Below are positions 7,025 through 16,407 of a DNA stretch of 64,000 bases, piece after piece (the first letter of the stretch is position 1; the number at the start of each line of letters is the position of its first letter). A program made the position numbers and the translations under genes. A model generated the notes under the pieces. It had not been told where the DNA came from, did no database searches, and was given only the letters and a program-made list of their open reading frames with translations. This DNA comes from MED-G105 sp039819085 (GTDB lineage Bacteria; Pseudomonadota; Alphaproteobacteria; Caulobacterales; Parvularculaceae): NCBI GenBank assembly GCA_039819085.1, contig JBCBSQ010000014.1, positions 1 to 64,000 on the forward strand, written 5' to 3'.

Positions 7025-9322
7025 ATGGAAGACAACGAAACCAAATTCACCGACCAGGAAGCGCTCGATTTCCACTCCCGCGGCAAGCCGGGCAAACTGG
7101 AGGTGACGCCAACGAAGCCGATGTCGACGCAGCGCGACCTCGCGCTCGCCTACAGCCCCGGCGTCGCGGTTCCCGTCAAAGCGATCGCCGAGGACCCGGA
7201 CCTCGCCTACGACTATACGTCCAAAGGCAATATGGTCGCGGTCATCTCTAACGGCACGGCGATCCTCGGCCTCGGCGATCTCGGCGCGCTCGCCTCTAAG
7301 CCGGTGATGGAGGGCAAGTCTGTCCTCTTCAAACGCTTCGCCGACATCGACAGCGTCGATCTGGAAGTCGACACCTCGGACCCCGAAGCCTTCATCAATT
7401 GCGTGAAACACTTGGGGCCTGCATTCGGCGGCATCAATCTCGAAGACATCAAGGCGCCCGACAGCTTCATGATCGAGCAGCGTCTGAAAGAAGAGATGGA
7501 CATCCCCGTCTTCCATGACGACCAGCACGGCACCGCGATCATCGCGGCGGCGGGGCTTCTGAACGCGCTCGACATCGCCGGCAAGTCCCTCAAAGACGCG
7601 AAAGTCGCCGTCTCCGGCGCTGGGTCGGCGGCTCTGTCAGTGGTCGGTCTTTTCAAATCCATGGGCGTGCCGCATGAGAACGTTCTCGTCTCAGGCCGCA
7701 AGGGCGTTCTTTACAAAGGGCGCCCGGATCAGATGGACCAGTGGCGCTCCGCCCATGCGGTGGAGACGGACAAGCGCACTTTCGCTGAAGCAATGGACGG
7801 CGCGGACGTCTGCATCGGCCTTTCGGTCGCCGGCGCGGTGACGAAGGAGATGGTCGCGTCCATGGCGAAAAACCCGATCATTTTCGTGATGGCCAATCCG
7901 ACGCCTGAAATTCTGCCTGAAGAGATAAAAGAGGTCCGCGATGACGCCATTATCGCTACGGGGCGTTCGGACTATCCAAATCAGGTCAATAACGTCCTCG
8001 GGTTCCCTTACATTTTTCGAGGCGCGCTCGACGCCCGCGCGCGCACCATCAATGAAGAGATGAAGATCGCCTGCGCCGAGGCGCTGGCGAAGCTCGCCCG
8101 CGAGGATGTGCCGGATGAAGTCGCTGCGGCTTACGGCAAGCGCCTGCAATACGGGCCGGGTTACATCATCCCGACGCCGTTCGATCCGCGGCTGATATCA
8201 GCGATTCCGCCTGCGGTGGCGAAGGCGGCGGCGGATACGGGGGTCGCGCGGCGGCCCATCGCCAATATGCGTTCGTATGCGGAGCGCCTTGCCGCGCGGA
8301 CCGATCCGACGGCGTCGCTCCTGCAGAAAATCCATTCCACCTTGCGCTCTCATGAGACGCCAAAGCGCGTCGTCTTCGCTGAGGGCGAGGAAGAAGTGGT
8401 GGTGCGCTCCGCCTACGCGTTCCAGCAGGAAGGGCTCGGTCAACCGGTTCTCATTGGCCGCGAGGATCGGATCAAGAACGCGCTCGCCGACGCCGGACTG
8501 CCGGTCAATACGGAGTTTGAGACGTATCACTCCCGAAGCTCGCCGCACAACAAGCTTTATGCGGATTACCTCTATAAGCGCCTTCAGCGTAAGGGGTATC
8601 TCTATCGGGACGCGCAGCGGCTCGTGAATACGGACCGTAATGTCTACGCTGCGTGCATGCTCGCCCACGGGCACGCCGACGGCATGGTGACCGGCGTCAC
8701 CCGTCACTATGACGTCGCGCTCGGCAATGTGCGCCTTGCGCTTGATCCGCGACCGGACGAGCGAATGATCGGGCTTTCAATCATCCTCACAAAAAACCGG
8801 ACGCTGTTCATCGCCGATACGAGCGTCACCGAATTACCGAATTCTGAGGAGCTCGCCGCAATCGCGGTGCAATCGGCGCACGCGGCGCGGCGCGTCGGTT
8901 TCGCGCCGAAGGTGGCGTTTGTCTCCTATTCGAACTTCGGAAATCCTGATACGGAGCATTCGCGCCGGGTGTCGGGCGCGGTGAAGATTCTCGACGAGCG
9001 GCCCGACGTCGATTTTGACTATGAGGGCGAGATGACGCCGCGCATGGCGCTGAACGAGCGTGTGCGGCAGATCTATCCCTTCTCGCGCCTGAAGGGCGAG
9101 GCCAATGTTCTGATCACGCCCGGAACGCATTCTGCTGGCATCTCCACGAAGCTCGTCGGCGAAATCGGCGGCGCAGTTGTCTTGGGTCCGATGCTGATCG
9201 GCCTCGAAAAATCCGTGCAGATCGCTCAGGTCGGGGCGAAGGTGGGCGACGTCGTGACCCTCGCGGCCTTCGCCGGCTACGACCTCGACAAGGAGCACCG
9301 CGCCCGGACGAGCGACGACTGA
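7025..9322 (+). CDS. maeB: NADP-dependent malic enzyme (malic domain + phosphotransacetylase-like domain)
   Basis: This is a 765-residue MaeB-type malic enzyme: malate + NADP to pyruvate + CO2 + NADPH. Residues 1-430 form the malic and NAD-binding domains, with AYSPGVAVP near 42-50, FHDDQHGTAI near 160, and the dinucleotide loop SGAGSAALS near 197. Residues 440-765 form a phosphotransacetylase-like domain, typical of this family and regulatory (acetyl-CoA response) rather than catalytic. Length is standard. The ATG at 7025 fits the family start. With pckA at the other end of the window it covers both C4-to-C3 routes. Confidence 0.95.
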   Translation: MEDNETKFTDQEALDFHSRGKPGKLEVTPTKPMSTQRDLALAYSPGVAVPVKAIAEDPDLAYDYTSKGNMVAVISNGTAILGLGDLGALASKPVMEGKSVLFKRFADIDSVDLEVDTSDPEAFINCVKHLGPAFGGINLEDIKAPDSFMIEQRLKEEMDIPVFHDDQHGTAIIAAAGLLNALDIAGKSLKDAKVAVSGAGSAALSVVGLFKSMGVPHENVLVSGRKGVLYKGRPDQMDQWRSAHAVETDKRTFAEAMDGADVCIGLSVAGAVTKEMVASMAKNPIIFVMANPTPEILPEEIKEVRDDAIIATGRSDYPNQVNNVLGFPYIFRGALDARARTINEEMKIACAEALAKLAREDVPDEVAAAYGKRLQYGPGYIIPTPFDPRLISAIPPAVAKAAADTGVARRPIANMRSYAERLAARTDPTASLLQKIHSTLRSHETPKRVVFAEGEEEVVVRSAYAFQQEGLGQPVLIGREDRIKNALADAGLPVNTEFETYHSRSSPHNKLYADYLYKRLQRKGYLYRDAQRLVNTDRNVYAACMLAHGHADGMVTGVTRHYDVALGNVRLALDPRPDERMIGLSIILTKNRTLFIADTSVTELPNSEELAAIAVQSAHAARRVGFAPKVAFVSYSNFGNPDTEHSRRVSGAVKILDERPDVDFDYEGEMTPRMALNERVRQIYPFSRLKGEANVLITPGTHSAGISTKLVGEIGGAVVLGPMLIGLEKSVQIAQVGAKVGDVVTLAAFAGYDLDKEHRARTSDD

Positions 9323-9393
9323 TCGCAGTTCGACGGTTGCCCTCCCTCGCGCAGCCCGGCACGTTCACAGAAAACAACGGAGCGGGGGCTCAT

Positions 9394-11082
9394 ATGGGCA
9401 TGGATCGGCGGACATTTCTTGGCGCGACGGCGCTCGGCGCAGGCGTGGCGATCACTGCGACCACGCAGAGCGGCGCGAAGTCCTCGCGCAGCGGCGGCGT
9501 CAGCGCAAAAGCGCTGCGCGATGTCGAGCGCTATATGGAACAGCATTTGGCGGACTGGGGCCTTGTCGGGATGACCTTGTGCGTCGTCGACCGAGAGGGC
9601 GGCGCTGGCCGGATTGGCGTCGGCCACGCGGACCGCGCGGCGGGACTGAAAGTGGCGCCGGACCAGCTGTTCCAGGTCGGATCGATCACCAAGATGATGA
9701 CGGCGCTCGCCGCCTGGACGCTGGTGGACGAAGGTAAGCTCGACCCGGAAGCGACGCTTGCTGAGCTTATGCCTGAGATCATGGTGCGTGGCGGCGCAGC
9801 GGACAAGATCACGTTGCGGCATCTCTTGAACCACACATCCGGCCTGCCGCGGTCGCCGTCGCCATTCTTCGAGGGCGGGCTCTGGACGAACGCCGAGCCG
9901 GGCGCGCAGTGGGCGTACAGCAATCTTGCCTACAAGCTCGCCGGCCTCATTGTGTCGCGTACGGATGGCCGCAACTTCCCGGAGGCGGTCGAGGGGCGTG
10001 TTCTGACGCCTCTCGGGATGGAGAATTCTTCCGGCGCCGTTCGCCGAGAGGATCGCTCGCGGCACGCGCGAGGCTATCAGCCGCGGCTTGATCGGCCGAC
10101 GGCGCGGCCCGCCGAGGTCGAACTTGCGCCCTGGGTCGATTACGATTGGGGATCCGGCTGCGTTTCCGCCACGACCTACGACATGGAAAAATTCCTCAGT
10201 TTCCTGTTGCGCCTCGCTGAAGGCGATGGCGCGCCGATCCTGTCGCCGGGGGCGGCCGCGCGGTTCCTCGCTGACCCAGCTGATGCGCCCGCCTGGGCGG
10301 AGGGCGCGCGCTATGGCAATGGGATCGCGCGGGTCAAACTCGGCGGCCGAGACTATCTGCACCATACCGGCGGCGTCGTCTCTTTCTCTTCGTCCTTACA
10401 CGTCGACCCGCAAGCGGGCGTCGCCGCCTTTGCGTCGACGAACATGCATTACGCCCGATCCTATCGGCCGCGGGACGTAACGCTTTACGCCTGCGAGGTG
10501 ATGCGGGCCGCGGCTGCGAGTGAAGCGCCGCCCGCGCCGAAGCCGACGGCCGCAACGGTCAAGGACGCGAAGAAGTACGCGGGCGTCTTTACCGCCGCAG
10601 GTGGAGCGGTGATTGAGCTCCACGCCGATGGTGACCTGCTTCGCCTACGGATTGACGAACGCGAAAGCGAGCTTCAGCCGGCCGGCGAGAACGCCTTCGC
10701 CGGCGACGATCCGGCAATTGAGGTGATGGGTCTCGATGTTGAGTTCGAGGCGGAAAAGCCGACGCGCGTGTGGATTGGCGAAACGGAGTACCTTGCAGAT
10801 CCGGGTGCGGACTATACGCCCGTTGACGCGTCCTTGGCGGCCTTGTCAGGGCTCTACCAGAATGACGGCGGATGGGACTTGCCGGCTCGGGTTTATGTGC
10901 GTGGCAAGCGCTTGCGGGTGAAGCGCGCCGGTTTTTTTGTCGATCTCCACCTGTCTCCGGACGGCGGCTGGCGCGGCGAGGATGATACGGCGCCTGCGGC
11001 GACGCGCTTTGACGGGCTCGTCGACGGGAAAATGCGCCGCATGGTGATCGCCGAGACCATCTATGAGCGGCGCTTCAGCTAG
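9394..11082 (+). CDS. Tat-exported serine hydrolase (class C beta-lactamase fold)
   Basis: This is a 562-residue serine hydrolase of the beta-lactamase/D-aminopeptidase superfamily. A twin-arginine signal opens the protein (MDRRTFLGATALGAG). The catalytic signature is SITK with Ser97 and Lys100, followed by WAYSN with Tyr175, and an HHTGG motif near 320. The C-terminal ~170 residues form an extra beta-rich domain, as in many members. The ATG at 9394 is chosen over an in-frame TTG at 9337 because it directly yields the Tat signal. Substrate unknown; it may be peptidoglycan-related or a general esterase. It is only 71 bp after maeB, with no functional link evident. Confidence 0.88.
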   Translation: MGMDRRTFLGATALGAGVAITATTQSGAKSSRSGGVSAKALRDVERYMEQHLADWGLVGMTLCVVDREGGAGRIGVGHADRAAGLKVAPDQLFQVGSITKMMTALAAWTLVDEGKLDPEATLAELMPEIMVRGGAADKITLRHLLNHTSGLPRSPSPFFEGGLWTNAEPGAQWAYSNLAYKLAGLIVSRTDGRNFPEAVEGRVLTPLGMENSSGAVRREDRSRHARGYQPRLDRPTARPAEVELAPWVDYDWGSGCVSATTYDMEKFLSFLLRLAEGDGAPILSPGAAARFLADPADAPAWAEGARYGNGIARVKLGGRDYLHHTGGVVSFSSSLHVDPQAGVAAFASTNMHYARSYRPRDVTLYACEVMRAAAASEAPPAPKPTAATVKDAKKYAGVFTAAGGAVIELHADGDLLRLRIDERESELQPAGENAFAGDDPAIEVMGLDVEFEAEKPTRVWIGETEYLADPGADYTPVDASLAALSGLYQNDGGWDLPARVYVRGKRLRVKRAGFFVDLHLSPDGGWRGEDDTAPAATRFDGLVDGKMRRMVIAETIYERRFS

Positions 11083-11190
11083 GGCGCGGGCGCACGATCC
11101 ATCACAAGCGCGAAAGCGGTAGCTTTGAAGCGTCGCGGCGAAAGGGAAGATCGCATATCCCTAGCCTTGCGACCTCATTGGAGCCTTCTC

Positions 11191-12033
11191 ATGCGCCGCT
11201 TTATCGCCGTCTTGTTTGGTCTTTCGGTCCTCGCCATTGACGCGTCCGCCGCGCCCTTGTGGATTGAGCGGCAGTTCATTCCCGAGCCGGAGCTTATTGA
11301 TCCGCGCTTTGCCGAGGCTGATGATCAGTCAGTTGAGCAAATCGAGCATGGCGTTTGGGCGGCGTTTCTTGAAGCGTTCGTCGTGGAGAGCCCGGACGGC
11401 GTCAACCGCGTGGCCTACGCCCGAGTGGATGCGAAGGCGCGCGAGGCGCTCAAGCGATACATTGACGCCCTGCAGGCGGCGGCGCCGTCGGCGCTGTCCA
11501 GGGACGAGCAGCTCGCCTTCTGGATCAATCTCTACAATGCGGCGACCGTCGATCTCATTCTTGACGCTTATCCGGTCTCGTCGATCCGCAAACTCGATGA
11601 CCCATGGGCCCGCAAGCTCCTGACCATTGACGGCGTTCAGCTGTCCCTCGGCGACATCGAGCACCATGTCGTCCGCGCCCTTTTCGATGATCCGCGTATT
11701 CACTATGCGCTCAATTGCGCGTCCATCGGCTGTACGAATCTGGCGACGAGCCCCTACACCGGCGACGCGCTTGAGGAAATGCTGGACGCCGCCGCGCGCG
11801 ACTATGTCAATCATCCCCGCGGGGTTGCGTTCGACGATGACGGTGATGTGGACGTCTCCAAGATATATGGATGGTACCGTGATGATTTTGGCGGCGACGA
11901 GGAAGCCGCGCTCGAACATATCCGAACGTATGCGGAGCCTGACCTCAAGGCTCGGCTCGAGGGCGTCGACGACATTGATGATTATGACTATGACTGGGCG
12001 CTAAATGACGCCGCGCCCGTAAGCGAGGATTAA
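11191..12033 (+). CDS. DUF547 domain-containing exported protein
   Basis: This is a 280-residue protein with a cleavable signal peptide (MRRFIAVLFGLSVLAIDASA). The DUF547 domain follows, recognised by LAFWINLYNAATVDLIL, the segment SIRKLDDPWARKLL, LSLGDIEHHVVR, and IHYALNCASIGC with a conserved Cys pair. Function unknown; the family is widespread in bacteria and plants and sits on a possible thiol-protease-like fold. The ATG at 11191 follows TTGGAG. The stop overlaps the stop of the convergent flavoprotein gene by 4 bp. Confidence 0.88.
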   Translation: MRRFIAVLFGLSVLAIDASAAPLWIERQFIPEPELIDPRFAEADDQSVEQIEHGVWAAFLEAFVVESPDGVNRVAYARVDAKAREALKRYIDALQAAAPSALSRDEQLAFWINLYNAATVDLILDAYPVSSIRKLDDPWARKLLTIDGVQLSLGDIEHHVVRALFDDPRIHYALNCASIGCTNLATSPYTGDALEEMLDAAARDYVNHPRGVAFDDDGDVDVSKIYGWYRDDFGGDEEAALEHIRTYAEPDLKARLEGVDDIDDYDYDWALNDAAPVSED

Positions 12034-13247
12034 GCGCCAAGCGCTTCGGCCGCTGCGGCTGCGCTCGCCCACGCCCACTGAAAGTTGTAGCCGCCGAGCC
12101 AACCTGTGACGTCGACGCACTCGCCGATGAAGTAAAGGCCGGCCGCGCGCTTGCTCTCCATGGTGCGCGAGGAGATGTCATCGACCGAGACGCCGCCGGT
12201 GGTGACTTCCGCGGTGCGCCACCCCTCAGTGCCGGCGGGCCGAAGGGTCCAGCCTGTAAGCGCGTGGTCAATCTTTGAAAGGCGCGCATTCCGAATGTCG
12301 CCCAAACGCCGCGTCAGGTCGGCGGCGTCCGGGCCGTCCTCGATGAGGAGATCAGGGAGCGCGCCGACAAGCCTCGCCGGCAGCGTCGCCTCCAGCGCCC
12401 TCGCGAGGCTGTGGTTCGGATGGTTCTCTTTCTCCGTTTGCAGATGGTCGTGGGCGTTAGGCGCCAGATTGACGGTGACTGGCTCGCCCTCTTTCCAATA
12501 TGACGAAGCCTGAAGAACGGCCGGACCGGAGAGGCCGCGATGGGTGAAGAGGATCGCCTCGTCGAACTCGGTTCCGTCGGCGGTTGCAATCCGCGCGTCG
12601 CAGGCGACCCCGGAAAGCGCAGCGGCGGTCTCTTTGAGCCGCCCTGACAGCGTGAACGGAACAAGCGCCGGCCTGGGCGTTACGATCCTATGCCCGAAGG
12701 CGCGGGCGACATCGTAGGCGTACCCGGTCGCGCCCATTTTTGGAATCGAGAGGCCGCCAGTGGCGATGACCACGTTTCGCGCGAACTGACGGCCTTGGGA
12801 GGTTTCTATGGCGTAGCCATCGTCTCTCGCCTCGACGGCGCCGACCCTAACCCCGAGGCGCAGCTCTCCACCCGCCGTTTCGAGGTCATCGAGCAGCATA
12901 CGAATGACCCGGGTCGACTTTTCATCGCAAAAAAGCTGGCCGAGCTTCTTCTCACGCCATGTGATGTCGCGCGCTCTCAGGTGATCGAGAAAGTCGGCGG
13001 GCGTATACCGCGCCAGCGCCGATTTCGCGAAGTACGGGTTCTCTGAAATAAAGCGAGACGGCTCGGTATGAAGATTGGTGAAGTTGCAGCGGCCGCCGCC
13101 GGAAATGCGCACTTTTTCCGCCGGCTTCTTGGCGTGGTCGACCACTTGGACCGAAAGGCCCCGTTCCGCGGCGCGGGCGCCGCAGAAGAGCCCGGCTGCG
13201 CCTGCGCCGATTATCAGGACGTCAATCACTTCCGTACCGGAGCCCAT
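12030..13247 (-). CDS. HI0933-family NAD(P)/FAD-dependent oxidoreductase
   Basis: This is a 405-residue flavoprotein of the HI0933/BaiN family (aminoacetone-oxidase-like fold). The N-terminal FAD loop is VLIIGAGAAGLFCGARA. The family hallmark KVRISGGGRCNFTN is at about 47-60, IATGGLSIPKMGATG is near 160-175, and FIGECVDVTGWLGGYNFQWA lies near the C-terminus. Physiological substrate unknown. The ATG at 13247 is preferred; an in-frame TTG three codons upstream is also possible. The gene ends in a 4 bp convergent overlap with the DUF547 gene. Confidence 0.92.
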   Translation of the reverse strand: MGSGTEVIDVLIIGAGAAGLFCGARAAERGLSVQVVDHAKKPAEKVRISGGGRCNFTNLHTEPSRFISENPYFAKSALARYTPADFLDHLRARDITWREKKLGQLFCDEKSTRVIRMLLDDLETAGGELRLGVRVGAVEARDDGYAIETSQGRQFARNVVIATGGLSIPKMGATGYAYDVARAFGHRIVTPRPALVPFTLSGRLKETAAALSGVACDARIATADGTEFDEAILFTHRGLSGPAVLQASSYWKEGEPVTVNLAPNAHDHLQTEKENHPNHSLARALEATLPARLVGALPDLLIEDGPDAADLTRRLGDIRNARLSKIDHALTGWTLRPAGTEGWRTAEVTTGGVSVDDISSRTMESKRAAGLYFIGECVDVTGWLGGYNFQWAWASAAAAAEALGA

Positions 13248-13265
13248 GGCTCGCAAGTTCTTCGA

Positions 13266-14105
13266 TCAGGCGCTTTTCCGCCTTCGGAATTTTGATGACT
13301 GCTCTTTCATCATTTGCGCGGCCCAGGGACGCGGCATCGCCTTGACGACGCCAACGAGAAACTTGTTCCAGGCGCCGGGCACGTAAACGACATGCCCGCG
13401 CTCGACAGCCTCGATCGCGCCTTCGACGACTGGCTCAACGGCCATGAACATCCGCTTCGGCAGAAGCGAGACGAGCTTCCGCGTTCCATTGACGTCGTGA
13501 AACTCCGTATACGTAAATCCGGGGCATAGCGCGGTCGAATGCACGCCGGTTCCGTCGCACTCCGCGGCGATCGACTGGGCGAAGCTGACGAGGAAGGCCT
13601 TGGCGGGGCCGTAGAGCGTGTGGCCCGCCGAGCCGGGCGTCAGGCCGGCGACCGATGAGACCTGAATGATCCGCCCGAACCCGCGCTCGACCATGCCAGG
13701 CGTCAACGCGTGGGTAAGGCGGGCGTAACTCGTCACCATGACTTCCAGAAAGTCGTGATGCGCTGACCAATCCGACTCTGAGAAGTAGCCGGGCAGGCCA
13801 TAGCCAGCATTGTTCACGAGGATATCGACCGGTCCGGCCTCCGCCGCGGCGGTGAGGATCGCGTCCGGCGCGCCAGGGTCGGCGAGGTCGGCGGCGACGG
13901 TGGTAACCTTAACCCCCGCGCTCGATCGAAGGTCTTCGGCGAGCGCCGTTAACCGATCGGCCCGCCGCGCGGTCAGCACGAGATCCGCGCCTTTGCCTGC
14001 AAGCGCGCGGGCGAACGCCTCGCCAATTCCCGCCGAGGCGCCGGTTACGAGCGCGCGTTTACCCCGATAATTCACCAAAACGTTGTGTCCCTGCTGTTTG
14101 TGCAC
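13266..14105 (-). CDS. SDR family oxidoreductase
   Basis: This is a 279-residue classical short-chain dehydrogenase. NAD(P) loop TGASAGIGEAFA lies at about 20-31, NNAGYG near 93-98, catalytic Ser in the VSSVAG strand, and Tyr-x3-Lys as YGPAK. The C-terminal part resembles DltE/retinol-dehydrogenase-like SDRs that act on hydrophobic substrates. The start is uncertain: GTG at 14105, or TTG/GTG at 14078/14075 just before NYRGKRALVTG. It lies 18 bp upstream of the HI0933 flavoprotein on the same strand, so the two may be co-expressed. Confidence 0.85.
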   Translation of the reverse strand: MHKQQGHNVLVNYRGKRALVTGASAGIGEAFARALAGKGADLVLTARRADRLTALAEDLRSSAGVKVTTVAADLADPGAPDAILTAAAEAGPVDILVNNAGYGLPGYFSESDWSAHHDFLEVMVTSYARLTHALTPGMVERGFGRIIQVSSVAGLTPGSAGHTLYGPAKAFLVSFAQSIAAECDGTGVHSTALCPGFTYTEFHDVNGTRKLVSLLPKRMFMAVEPVVEGAIEAVERGHVVYVPGAWNKFLVGVVKAMPRPWAAQMMKEQSSKFRRRKSA

Positions 14106-14118
14106 GTTTCTTGCTGTG

Positions 14119-14133
14119 GTAACGGATTGTTAA
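14119..14133 (+). promoter_or_regulatory. Degenerate CtrA-type site (GTAA-N7-TTAA)
   Basis: The sequence reads GTAA, seven bases, TTAA, one mismatch from the alphaproteobacterial CtrA consensus TTAA-N7-TTAA. It sits between the divergent SDR gene and the small membrane protein, 22 bp before the ATG at 14155. Relevance is inferred from two perfect copies elsewhere in the window; alone it would be weak. Confidence 0.3.
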
Positions 14134-14154
14134 CGCACGACGCAAGGAACGGAC

Positions 14155-14634
14155 ATGGGCGCGATCTCTTTTTTCCTCGTTTTCTTCTGCCTCGGCGCGG
14201 TGGTCTACTGGTACGTGCTGAATGAGGAGCTCATGTCCGATGGCGACGAGGGGCTGTTTTCGCTGAATGGCGTAAAGGGCCGGGTCGCGCTCGCCCAGAA
14301 ATATGTGCTGAACGATCGAGCGGTTCGCCGACCGGCCTCGCGTCTGAACGAGGTGATGCGGATGGCGGGCGCCGCGGCCAAGACCGCGCCGCAGCCGCGG
14401 TTCACCGAAGCGGCTCGCGCCGGGATTGGCTCGTCTTACCTCGTAAAGGCGGGCGGGCGCCGCGATCTTGTGACAGCGGCGCACAATGTCGATCGGGTTG
14501 AATCGGCTGAACCTGGAGAACTGCCGCCTTTCGTTGAGCGCGCGAGCTACCGCTCTGCTGAAGGCGGTCGCTACCGCCGCAAGAACGGACAGCCTGCTCG
14601 TTCGCGTTACTTGCGCGCTCCGGCGATCGCCTGA
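14155..14634 (+). CDS. Small membrane-anchored hypothetical protein
   Basis: This is a 159-residue protein with one N-terminal TM helix (ISFFLVFFCLGAVVYWYVLN, about 4-23) and a basic, Ala/Arg-rich soluble remainder. No family is recognised. The ATG at 14155 has AAGGA seven bases upstream, so translation is likely. A degenerate CtrA-type site lies immediately before it. It is convergent with hemY (36 bp between stops). A role in the envelope or cell cycle would be a guess. Confidence 0.65.
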   Translation: MGAISFFLVFFCLGAVVYWYVLNEELMSDGDEGLFSLNGVKGRVALAQKYVLNDRAVRRPASRLNEVMRMAGAAAKTAPQPRFTEAARAGIGSSYLVKAGGRRDLVTAAHNVDRVESAEPGELPPFVERASYRSAEGGRYRRKNGQPARSRYLRAPAIA

Positions 14635-14670
14635 CCGGCTTCGTCCCGCGGCTTCTCACCTGATGTCGAG

Positions 14671-16395
14671 TCAGCTTTTGGCGCCGCTGCTGGTCGGGGC
14701 GGTCGGGTCGACGTCAGCGCCGTCTTTGTCCGCGTCAGCGTCCGTCTTGTCGTCCTCGCCCGGTCCCGTGGTGGCCGTGATCGACGCGACGGCGTCGCCG
14801 GCCGTCTGCGGCGTGCCATGAGGCGTTGGATCGTCAACGGCGTCGACTTCCGCCATCGTCAACGGCTCGCTGTCGCCCTGCTCGCCAGCGGCGCCTTTCT
14901 TGACGGGCTCTGGCTGCGCAGCCGGATCGGGCGCTGGCGTCGCCACGACGTCAATCGGTTCTTCCGTATCTGATCTTTCCGGAGTTGACGGCGATGTCGC
15001 CTCGGGCGCGTCATCGGTCTCGTCAGTATTCGGCGTACCAGGCGATGGGGCGATTGGCGGCGCCGCTAGCAGGCGGATTTCATCCGCCGCGAGGCCGATC
15101 GGGGGACCTTCCAATGGCGCTGGCGCTAAGGCCTCTTCGTCCATATAGCTGCGGATGAGCTGCGCCCATCCTTCGCGAGTGAACCGGAAATGGCCGTCCG
15201 CGCCCGGGGTCGGATCCCGCACAGCCCCCGCCGCGCGCTCCAGCCATGGCCGCGCCGCCGGCTCGCCATGCGCGCCGCCGACCGCCTCCGCCATAAGGGC
15301 GCAATCACGCGCTGAGGCGGAGACCTCAAGAAGCGGCTCCAGGGCGTCGATCGCCGCCGCGTGCTCGCCAACGAGGATGAACGCCCTCGCCCGGGCGAGA
15401 GAAGCTTCGCGCGCGGAAGGGTTGCGCGCGGCGAGCTTCCTGAGCGCCTCCGCCGCCTTGTTGGGCGCGGAGTCTTCAAGAATCTCCAGCAACGCGGCGA
15501 CCAGCGAGCCGTGCGATTGCGCCGCAAAAGCCTGCTCGAGGATCTTCACGCCGCGCTGCGTGCGGCCGGCGCGATGATGCAGCCGTGCGGCGAGCGCGGC
15601 GGCCGGCGCAAGCCCCGGCGCGGACCGCAGCGCGAGTTCGGCCTCTTCCAGCGCCGTCGCGACATCTCCTGACGCTTCGGCCGAATGCGCGGACGCGGCG
15701 AGCAGGGCCGCTTCGGCCCGGCGCGCTTTTTCAGCGTCAATCGTCTTGTTCTTGATGGCGGGGCCGAGCGCGTCGCGGGCGTCGCCCCATGCGCCGCGTT
15801 CAAGCGCAAGATCAAAAACGGAATCAAACGCCCAGGACGCATTCGGCCGCAGTCGGTACGCCCGTTCGGCGTATCCGCGCGCGGCGTCCTTATCGCCGGC
15901 GCGCATCGCTTTGCCATAAAGCCCGCGCAGCCCTAGAAACTCCGTCTCCGGCGCTTCCAGCATCGCCTCGAAGCTCTGGCCGGCGGTGTCGTCGTCTCCG
16001 GAAAGTTGCGCGGCCTGAGCGGTCAGAAGGCGCGTTACTGATCCGTCCCCGAGGTTTCGATGCGCGACGCGCGCGTGATGAACGGCGTCCGACGAATCCC
16101 CGATCGCGACCGCCTCCATGCCGCGGGCGAGCGCCGCCATTCCACGGTCAAGCTGCGCGCGCTCGCGTCGCGCGCGCAACTTTCCAGGCAGCGCCATCAG
16201 GTCCTTTGCGAGGCTTGTGGTCAGCACCAGGATCGTAGCCGATACGATCAGCGCGCCAATCGCAAAGCCGGCATGCGCGCTTAGTTTGACGCCGAAGACC
16301 TCGACAAAAACGCGTTCGTCAACATCCGAAAGCACGCTGACCGCATATGCGAACAGAATCGCGCTGAGGATGAAGATCAGGAGGCGGAGGATCAA
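14671..16395 (-). CDS. HemY-like membrane TPR protein
   Basis: This is a 574-residue protein of the HemY_N family, encoded with tetrapyrrole genes in proteobacteria; the biochemical role is unclear (not protoporphyrinogen oxidase). Two N-terminal TM helices (about 1-20 and 42-62) precede a long TPR-like helical region (about 85-400). The segment FRFTREGWAQLIRSYM is a typical family end piece. A Pro/Thr/Asp-rich disordered tail of about 150 residues follows. It is 12 bp downstream of mitofilin on the same strand, the conserved hemD-mitofilin-hemY order. No symbol is given, because hemY also denotes an unrelated oxidase. Confidence 0.85.
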   Translation of the reverse strand: MILRLLIFILSAILFAYAVSVLSDVDERVFVEVFGVKLSAHAGFAIGALIVSATILVLTTSLAKDLMALPGKLRARRERAQLDRGMAALARGMEAVAIGDSSDAVHHARVAHRNLGDGSVTRLLTAQAAQLSGDDDTAGQSFEAMLEAPETEFLGLRGLYGKAMRAGDKDAARGYAERAYRLRPNASWAFDSVFDLALERGAWGDARDALGPAIKNKTIDAEKARRAEAALLAASAHSAEASGDVATALEEAELALRSAPGLAPAAALAARLHHRAGRTQRGVKILEQAFAAQSHGSLVAALLEILEDSAPNKAAEALRKLAARNPSAREASLARARAFILVGEHAAAIDALEPLLEVSASARDCALMAEAVGGAHGEPAARPWLERAAGAVRDPTPGADGHFRFTREGWAQLIRSYMDEEALAPAPLEGPPIGLAADEIRLLAAPPIAPSPGTPNTDETDDAPEATSPSTPERSDTEEPIDVVATPAPDPAAQPEPVKKGAAGEQGDSEPLTMAEVDAVDDPTPHGTPQTAGDAVASITATTGPGEDDKTDADADKDGADVDPTAPTSSGAKS

Positions 16396-16407
16396 GGTCT
16401 TGACGCC

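Noticed and set aside
13875..13935. Possible CtrA site near CCTTAACC in the SDR gene
   Set aside because: Only one TTAA half is present, and it lies inside coding sequence.
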